From NCBI RefSeq assembly GCF_900103935.1, contig NZ_FNIC01000001.1:317038-381037 (forward strand): a stretch of 64,000 bases of DNA. Direction: 5' to 3'. The notes below the pieces were generated by a model that searched no databases, was not told where the DNA came from, and saw only the letters and a program-made list of their open reading frames with translations. Below, in pieces: positions 59,416-64,000 of the stretch. The stretch is from Nocardioides szechwanensis (GTDB lineage Bacteria; Actinomycetota; Actinomycetes; Propionibacteriales; Nocardioidaceae). The position numbers were made by a program, and so were the translations under genes. Position 1 is the first letter of the stretch. The number at the start of each line of letters is the position of its first letter.

Positions 59416-60627
59416 GTGGCAGCTGCACAGAACTACCTGGCCATCATCAAGGTCGTGGGCATCGGCGGCGGTGGCGTCAACGCCGTCAACCGGATGATCG
59501 AGGTCGGCCTCAAGGGCGTCGAGTTCATCGCGATCAACACCGACGCCCAGGCGCTGCTCATGAGCGACGCCGACGTCAAGCTCGACATCGGCCGCGAGCT
59601 CACCCGCGGCCTCGGTGCCGGCGCCAACCCCGACGTGGGGGCGCGCGCCGCCGAGGACCACGCCGACGAGATCGAAGAGGTCATGAAGGGCGCCGACATG
59701 GTGTTCGTGACCGCGGGCGAGGGAGGTGGCACCGGCACCGGTGGCGCCCCGGTCGTCGCGCGGATCGCGCGCTCGCTCGGTGCGCTGACCATCGGTGTCG
59801 TGACCCGGCCGTTCGCCTTCGAGGGCCGCCGCCGCGCCGGTTCGGCCGACGAGGGCATCGCGCAGCTGCGCGAAGAGGTCGACACCCTCATCGTCATCCC
59901 CAACGACCGGCTGCTCTCGATCAGCGACCGCAACGTCTCGGTCCTCGACGCGTTCAAGCAGGCCGACCAGGTGCTGCTCCAGGGCGTCTCGGGCATCACC
60001 GACCTGATCACCACCCCCGGCCTGATCAACCTCGACTTCGCCGACGTCAAGTCGGTCATGGCCGATGCCGGCTCCGCCCTCATGGGCATCGGCTCGGCCC
60101 GCGGTGAGGACCGCGCGGTCGCCGCTGCGGAGATGGCCGTGTCCAGCCCGCTGCTCGAGGCGTCCATCGACGGCGCTCACGGCGTGCTGCTCTCGATCGC
60201 GGGTGGCTCTGACCTCGGCCTCTTCGAGATCAACGAGGCGGCGGCCCTGGTGGCCGACGCGGTCCACCCCGAGGCCAACATCATCTTCGGTGCCACCATC
60301 GACGACGCCCTGGGCGACGAGGTGCGGGTGACGGTGATCGCGGCCGGCTTCGACGGCGGAACGCCCAAGCGCAAGGAGGAGGGCAACGTCCTGCGTCGCG
60401 ACCCCAAGCCGCAGCAGACCCAGGCCGAGACCCGCGCCGCGGCCGCCGCGGTGGCCACCCGTCGCAGCGAGGGGGAGTCCGACTCCGACCAGGCCAAGGA
60501 CGCCGCCAAGGACAAGGAGCGGGAGACCGTGCTCGCCGGTGCTCGCAAGCAGTCCACGACGCCCACCCCGCGCCCGGCGGTGCAGTACGACGATGACGAC
60601 CTCGACATCCCGGACTTCCTGAAGTAG
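59416..60627 (+). CDS. ftsZ: Cell division protein FtsZ
   Basis: A 403-residue tubulin-like GTPase that forms the Z ring. N-terminal [18 protein letters not shown], the GTP signature [10 protein letters not shown], the T7 loop [11 protein letters not shown] and the GTPase domain end at about 315. A Lys/Ala/Gln-rich linker leads to the conserved C-terminal peptide [12 protein letters not shown], the docking site for SepF in actinobacteria. GTG at 59416 starts a protein beginning [12 protein letters not shown], as in relatives. It has its own upstream region, consistent with extra ftsZ expression. Confidence 0.98.
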   Translation: MAAAQNYLAIIKVVGIGGGGVNAVNRMIEVGLKGVEFIAINTDAQALLMSDADVKLDIGRELTRGLGAGANPDVGARAAEDHADEIEEVMKGADMVFVTAGEGGGTGTGGAPVVARIARSLGALTIGVVTRPFAFEGRRRAGSADEGIAQLREEVDTLIVIPNDRLLSISDRNVSVLDAFKQADQVLLQGVSGITDLITTPGLINLDFADVKSVMADAGSALMGIGSARGEDRAVAAAEMAVSSPLLEASIDGAHGVLLSIAGGSDLGLFEINEAAALVADAVHPEANIIFGATIDDALGDEVRVTVIAAGFDGGTPKRKEEGNVLRRDPKPQQTQAETRAAAAAVATRRSEGESDSDQAKDAAKDKERETVLAGARKQSTTPTPRPAVQYDDDDLDIPDFLK

Positions 60628-60630
60628 GCA

Positions 60631-61317
60631 GTGTTCTTCTACCGGGACACGCGGGTTGGCGACGTCCACGTGGACGTCGCCTTCACCGACTCCACGGTCG
60701 ACCTGCAGGAGCTGGGCCCGCGATTCGCGACCGACCTGCCCGTGGTCGAGCAGGCGTGCGGGGTGCGCTTCGCGCGGCTGGACCAGCTGCACGGGGCCGA
60801 CGTCGTCGACGTCGACCAGCCCGGTCCGCCGGTGCCGGGTGACGTGCCCGACGGCGACGCGCTGGTGACCACGACCCGCGGGCTCGGACTGATGGTCCGC
60901 GTCGCCGACTGCGTCCCGGTCGTGCTCGCCGACCCCGCCGCCGGCGTCATCGGCGCCGTGCACGCCGGCCGGGCTGGGGTCTCGCTCGACATCGTCGCCC
61001 GCGCAGTGGGCCGGATGCGGGCCGCCGGGGCCGAGCGGCTGGTCGGCTGGATCGGTCCGCACGTCTGCGGTGGGTGCTACGAGGTGCCCGACGAGCTGCG
61101 CGCCGAGGTGGCCGCGGCGCAACCGTCGACCTTCGCCCACACCACGTGGGGCACGCCCTCGCTCAACCTGGGGGCCGGCGTCCGCACCCAGCTCGAGACC
61201 GCGGGCGTCGACGTCGTCGAGGTCGGCGGCTGCACCCTCGAGGAGACCGGGCTGCACTCCCACCGCCGCGACGGCGCCGAGGCGGGCCGCTTCGCGGGCC
61301 TGGTGTGGATGTCATGA
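60631..61317 (+). CDS. pgeF: Peptidoglycan editing factor PgeF (YfiH/laccase domain)
   Basis: A 228-residue protein of the YfiH family, which corrects mis-incorporated amino acids in peptidoglycan precursors. The conserved metal/active residues are His in DQLHGADVV, Cys in RVADCVPVVLAD and His in GAVHAGRAGV. It starts at GTG 60631, three bases after ftsZ, and its TGA overlaps the start of the next gene (ATGA). The order ftsZ-pgeF-yggS-sepF is conserved in actinobacteria. Confidence 0.92.
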   Translation: MFFYRDTRVGDVHVDVAFTDSTVDLQELGPRFATDLPVVEQACGVRFARLDQLHGADVVDVDQPGPPVPGDVPDGDALVTTTRGLGLMVRVADCVPVVLADPAAGVIGAVHAGRAGVSLDIVARAVGRMRAAGAERLVGWIGPHVCGGCYEVPDELRAEVAAAQPSTFAHTTWGTPSLNLGAGVRTQLETAGVDVVEVGGCTLEETGLHSHRRDGAEAGRFAGLVWMS

Positions 61318-62012
61318 GCCGCCGAGACGAGATCGCCGCCAACCTGGCCACCGTGCAGGGCCGGATCGCCGACGCCTGCGCCGGAGCCGGGCGCGACCCC
61401 GCCGAGGTCTCACTGGTCGTCGTGACCAAGTTCTTCGCGGCCTCCGACGTCCGGCTGCTCGCCGACCTCGGCGTCACCGACGTCGGCGAGAACCGCCACC
61501 AGGAGGCCGAGGCCAAGGCGGCCGAGTGCGCCGACCTCGGCCTGCGGTGGCACTTCATCGGCGGACTCCAGAGCAACAAGGCGGCGGCGGTCGCCCACTA
61601 TGCCGACGTCGTCGAGTCGCTCGACCGCGTCAAGCTGGTCGGCCCCCTCGACCGGGGCGCGGACGCCCGCGACCACGAGGTCGAGGTGCTGCTCCAGGTG
61701 AGCCTCGATCCGCCCGGAGCCGAGCACCGGTCGGGCGCCGACCCTGCCGACCTGGCGGCGCTCGCCGACGCCGTGGTCGCCTCGGACCGGTTGCGACTGC
61801 GCGGCCTGATGGCCGTCGCGCCGCTCGGTGAGGACCCCGCCGCGGCGTTCGCCCGGTTGGTCGAGGTGCAGGGTCAGCTACGCACGCAGCACCCCGACGC
61901 GACCTGGCTCTCGGCGGGCATGAGTGGCGACCTGGAGCAGGCCGTCACAGCAGGCGCGACACACGTGCGCATAGGCTCCGCGGTCCTCGGAACGAGGCCC
62001 CGGTTCAAGTAG
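61314..62012 (+). CDS. PLP homeostasis protein YggS family
   Basis: A 232-residue single-domain PLP-binding barrel protein (YggS/PLPBP), involved in pyridoxal phosphate homeostasis. The PLP Lys is in LVVVTKFFAASDV, and GENRHQEAEAKAAE, WHFIGGLQSNKA and LSAGMSGDLEQAV are conserved. The typical sequence reads GENYVQE; here it is GENRHQE. The ATG at 61314 overlaps the pgeF stop. It is followed by a 60-nt gap before sepF. Confidence 0.93.
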   Translation: MSRRDEIAANLATVQGRIADACAGAGRDPAEVSLVVVTKFFAASDVRLLADLGVTDVGENRHQEAEAKAAECADLGLRWHFIGGLQSNKAAAVAHYADVVESLDRVKLVGPLDRGADARDHEVEVLLQVSLDPPGAEHRSGADPADLAALADAVVASDRLRLRGLMAVAPLGEDPAAAFARLVEVQGQLRTQHPDATWLSAGMSGDLEQAVTAGATHVRIGSAVLGTRPRFK

Positions 62013-62072
62013 TGTCCACATCAGAGAAGGCGCGTCCCTACAGGGCGCCCGACGTTTCGAAAGGCTTCAGCC

Positions 62073-62573
62073 ATGAGCGGTGCGATGCGCAGGATCGGTG
62101 AATACCTCGGCCTGCTCGAGGACACCGGTCGTTACGACGACTACGACGGCGACGACTACCACACCCAGGAGACGATGCCGGTGTCCACGGGGCGTGCCCC
62201 GCGGGTCAAGGAGTCGCGTCCGGCCGCCGTCGCCGACCTCTCCGAGCGTCGCCGTCACGCACCCGGCCCCGGCCCCTCCGGCGTGGTCGCCGAGCTGTCC
62301 CGGATCACGACCCTGCACCCGCGCACCTACAACGAGGCGCGCACCGTCGGTGAGAACTTCCGCGAGGGCGTGCCGGTGATCATGAACCTCTCCGAGATGG
62401 ACGACGCCGACGCCAAGCGACTGGTCGACTTCGCTGCCGGCCTCGTGTTTGCGACGCGTGGCACGATCGAGCGCGTCACCAACAAGGTGTTCCTGCTCTC
62501 CCCGCCCAACGTCACGGTCGCCGCCGAGGACAAGCAGCGGATCGCCGAGGGTGGTTTCTTCAACCAGAGCTAG
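62073..62573 (+). CDS. sepF: Cell division protein SepF
   Basis: A 166-residue protein that links FtsZ to the membrane in actinobacteria lacking FtsA. The N-terminus [17 protein letters not shown] is the amphipathic membrane-targeting helix, followed by a disordered linker (about 20-75) and the SepF core: [38 protein letters not shown] and [14 protein letters not shown] at 62073 lies after GAAAGG. The next gene starts 6 nt downstream. Confidence 0.95.
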   Translation: MSGAMRRIGEYLGLLEDTGRYDDYDGDDYHTQETMPVSTGRAPRVKESRPAAVADLSERRRHAPGPGPSGVVAELSRITTLHPRTYNEARTVGENFREGVPVIMNLSEMDDADAKRLVDFAAGLVFATRGTIERVTNKVFLLSPPNVTVAAEDKQRIAEGGFFNQS

Positions 62574-62579
62574 GAAATC

Positions 62580-62873
62580 GTGGAAATTGCTGGACGGATC
62601 ATCGATGTCGTCCTCTGGGTCTTCATCGGGATGCTCTGGGTCAGGTTCATCGTCGACTGGGTGCAGGTCTTCGCGCGTTCCTGGAGTCCGCGTGGCGTTG
62701 TCCTGGTCGTGCTCGAGGCGGTCTACTCCGTCACGGACCCGCCGATCAAGGCGCTGCGTCGGGTGATCCCGCCGTTGCGTCTGGGCAACTTCGCCCTGGA
62801 CCTGAGCTTCATCATCGTGATGATCTCCGCCTACGTGCTGCGATTCGTCAACGCGTCGCTGCTCCTGTCCTGA
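62580..62873 (+). CDS. YggT family membrane protein
   Basis: A 97-residue protein with two membrane helices (about 5-28 and 73-93). The YLR-like core WVRFIVDWVQVF and YSVTDPPIKALRRVIPPLRLG are the YggT signature. In plastids and bacteria YggT-like proteins are linked to membrane or division functions, but the precise role is not settled. GTG at 62580 lies behind AGGA at 62571. In the dcw tail order it sits between sepF and divIVA, as in mycobacteria. Confidence 0.9.
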   Translation: MEIAGRIIDVVLWVFIGMLWVRFIVDWVQVFARSWSPRGVVLVVLEAVYSVTDPPIKALRRVIPPLRLGNFALDLSFIIVMISAYVLRFVNASLLLS

Positions 62874-62976
62874 CGCCGGGTGCCCCTGGGGTGACGCCAC
62901 GTCACACCAGTCCCACGTCAGGCGCTATTGTTCGACGGACACGTACTGCTCGAACCGATCAAGAATGGGTGAGGTC

Positions 62977-63714
62977 ATGCCGCTGACGCCTGAGGACGTG
63001 AGCAACAAGCGATTCACGCCTGTCCGGCTCCGTGAGGGCTACGACATGGGCGAGGTCGATCAGTTCCTCGACGAGGTCGAGGCCGAGCTCGCGCGGCTGA
63101 CCAAGGAGAACGACGACCTTCGGTCGAAGCTCTCCTCGGCACAGAGTGGCGCTCCGTCGCCCGCCGAGACGGCGCCGCAGCCGGTCGTGACCGAGAAGGT
63201 TCCCGAGCGTGAGCCGGTGCAGGTCGCAGTGCCTGCCGCTGAGGTGGCTCCGCAGGAGACGATCCGAGTCGAGACCGTGCCCCAGGCGTCCAACGCCGCG
63301 GCCCGGTTGCTCGAGATCGCCACCCGCAACGCCGACGAGCTGGTCGAGGACGCCAAGAACCAGGCCGACAAGATCGTGGGCGAGGCCCGTACCAAGGCCG
63401 AGCGCCTCGAGGCCGAGTCCAAGAGCAAGGCCGACCGGCTCGAGTCTGACGCGCGCACCCGCTCGCAGATGCTCGACGCCGAGACCGCCGAGCGCCGTCA
63501 GCAGCTCTTCGGAGACCTCGAGAAGGAGCGCGACAAGCTCAGCCTCGACGTCGAGAACCTGCGGTCCTTCGAGCGCGAGTACCGCTCGCGGCTCAAGAGT
63601 TACTTCACCCAGCAGCTCGAGGCGCTCCAGGGTGCCTCCGAGTCTGCGCCCACGGGCGATGAGGCTCCGGCACCCAAGCGTCTCCGCTCGATCCTGGGGG
63701 AGGAGGAGGGCTGA
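62977..63714 (+). CDS. divIVA: DivIVA/Wag31 polar growth protein
   Basis: A 245-residue DivIVA-family scaffold of polar growth and septum placement. The membrane-binding N-terminus is MPLTPEDVSNKRFTPVRLRE, then GYDMGEVDQFLDEVEAELAR (first coiled coil), a Pro/Glu-rich linker (about 55-105) and a long coiled coil (about 110-225). ATG at 62977 matches the family start MPLTP; an in-frame ATG at 62965 would add MGEV. GAGG lies just upstream, closer than usual. TATTGT at 62926-62931 may be a -10 box. A strong terminator follows. Confidence 0.95.
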   Translation: MPLTPEDVSNKRFTPVRLREGYDMGEVDQFLDEVEAELARLTKENDDLRSKLSSAQSGAPSPAETAPQPVVTEKVPEREPVQVAVPAAEVAPQETIRVETVPQASNAAARLLEIATRNADELVEDAKNQADKIVGEARTKAERLEAESKSKADRLESDARTRSQMLDAETAERRQQLFGDLEKERDKLSLDVENLRSFEREYRSRLKSYFTQQLEALQGASESAPTGDEAPAPKRLRSILGEEEG

Positions 63715-63736
63715 GCCTCCTCTGAACAGCGCTACC

Positions 63737-63768
63737 GGACGGCCGGCCCCACTCGGGGCCGGCCGTCC
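63737..63768 (+). terminator. Strong terminator hairpin after divIVA
   Basis: GGACGGCCGGCCCC (63737-63750), loop ACTC, GGGGCCGGCCGTCC (63755-63768) form a perfect 14-bp stem, followed by TGCTTT. It marks the end of the division cluster. Confidence 0.9.
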
Positions 63769-63869
63769 TGCTTTCGGTGCGCCTGTTTGAGCCGCCCCCG
63801 CACACCGGCTACCCTCCGTGCAGCCGTGATGTCAGTCACGGATGTCACGGCCAGAGGGAGGCCCGTTCC

Positions 63870-64000
63870 ATGGCTCGCAGCACTAGGAAGTCCCTGGCCG
63901 GTCAGGCCGCCTCCGCGGCCCGCAAGGTGATCTCGCGACGTACCGCCAAGTCGGCCGCACCCGCGAAGAAGGCGGCCCCCGCGAAGAAGGCGGCCCCCGC
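63870..64000 (+). CDS. Lys/Ala-rich protein, 3' end cut by window
   Basis: An ATG at 63870, preceded by GGGAGG at 63856-63861, opens a frame that runs off the window (43 codons). It reads MARSTRKSLAGQAASAARKV and continues through a basic stretch into repeated PAKKAA units. Such tails are found on histone H1-like proteins and at the N-terminus of some actinobacterial TraR/DksA zinc-finger proteins; the latter often follow divIVA. The rest of the protein is needed to decide. The strong divIVA terminator upstream implies its own promoter. Confidence 0.6.
   Translation, partial: MARSTRKSLAGQAASAARKVISRRTAKSAAPAKKAAPAKKAAP

Overview
The window is a GC-rich (about 70 percent) chromosomal segment from an actinobacterium, most likely Nocardioides or another member of the Nocardioidaceae. 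The support is frequent GTG starts, ATGA/GTGA stop-start overlaps, actinobacterial families (DUF3040, SAV_6107-type HEPN, DUF6504, Wag31/DivIVA, class II DAHP synthase), absence of ftsA from the division cluster, and a gene order that matches in outline the Mycobacterium tuberculosis block from wag31 to aroG (Rv2145c-Rv2178c: wag31, yggT, sepF, yggS, pgeF, ftsZ ... mraZ, DUF3040, metF-like, idsA2, Rv2175c, pknL, aroG). No rRNA, tRNA, CRISPR array, insertion sequence or prophage was seen.

Layout. 1-10.4 kb: metabolic and hypothetical genes: a 3'-truncated MpaB/Lcp-type oxygenase divergent from a TetR regulator, an arylamine N-acetyltransferase, a coiled-coil protein, a DUF1028-glpK operon, an MFS permease, a phosphofructokinase whose diagnostic residues point to pyrophosphate as donor, and an APC permease. 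10.4-17.6 kb: class II DAHP synthase, a secreted cupredoxin coupled to threonine aldolase, a zinc-ribbon membrane protein, a class I DAHP synthase behind a Tyr-Phe-Phe leader peptide and attenuator, and an EamA exporter coupled to endonuclease IV. 17.6-30.5 kb: SGNH hydrolase, SigE-type sigma factor with membrane partner, PASTA kinase (pknL position), Rv2175c-like DNA-binding protein, an RNase Sa-like RNase with barstar inhibitor, polyprenyl synthase, metF, SIMPL protein, desaturase-like oxidoreductase, ATP-grasp protein, DUF4126, ArsC-like and YbaK-like proteins.

30.5-39.1 kb: a DNA-damage island. Two perfect actinobacterial LexA boxes (31078-31093 and 33196-33211) precede DUF6504 - HEPN - secreted endonuclease I and dnaE2; a methyltransferase and dinB follow. 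No imuA'/imuB genes are present between the boxes and dinB.

39.1-44.5 kb: DUF3040 protein and a MoxR - DUF58 - transglutaminase operon. 44.5-63.7 kb: the complete division and cell wall (dcw) cluster on the plus strand: mraZ, an unlisted 48-residue membrane ORF, rsmH, ftsL-like, ftsI, murE, murF, mraY, murD, ftsW, murG, murC, ftsQ, ftsZ, pgeF, yggS-type, sepF, yggT, divIVA, mostly coupled by overlapping stop and start codons. The mraZ promoter is embedded in 10-bp GTGGRG repeats expected for MraZ autoregulation. A large hairpin resembling the mraW RNA motif lies between mraZ and rsmH, and a cluster of CACAAGCGCCGACTCGG repeats separates ftsQ from ftsZ. The window ends inside a Lys/Ala-rich ORF.
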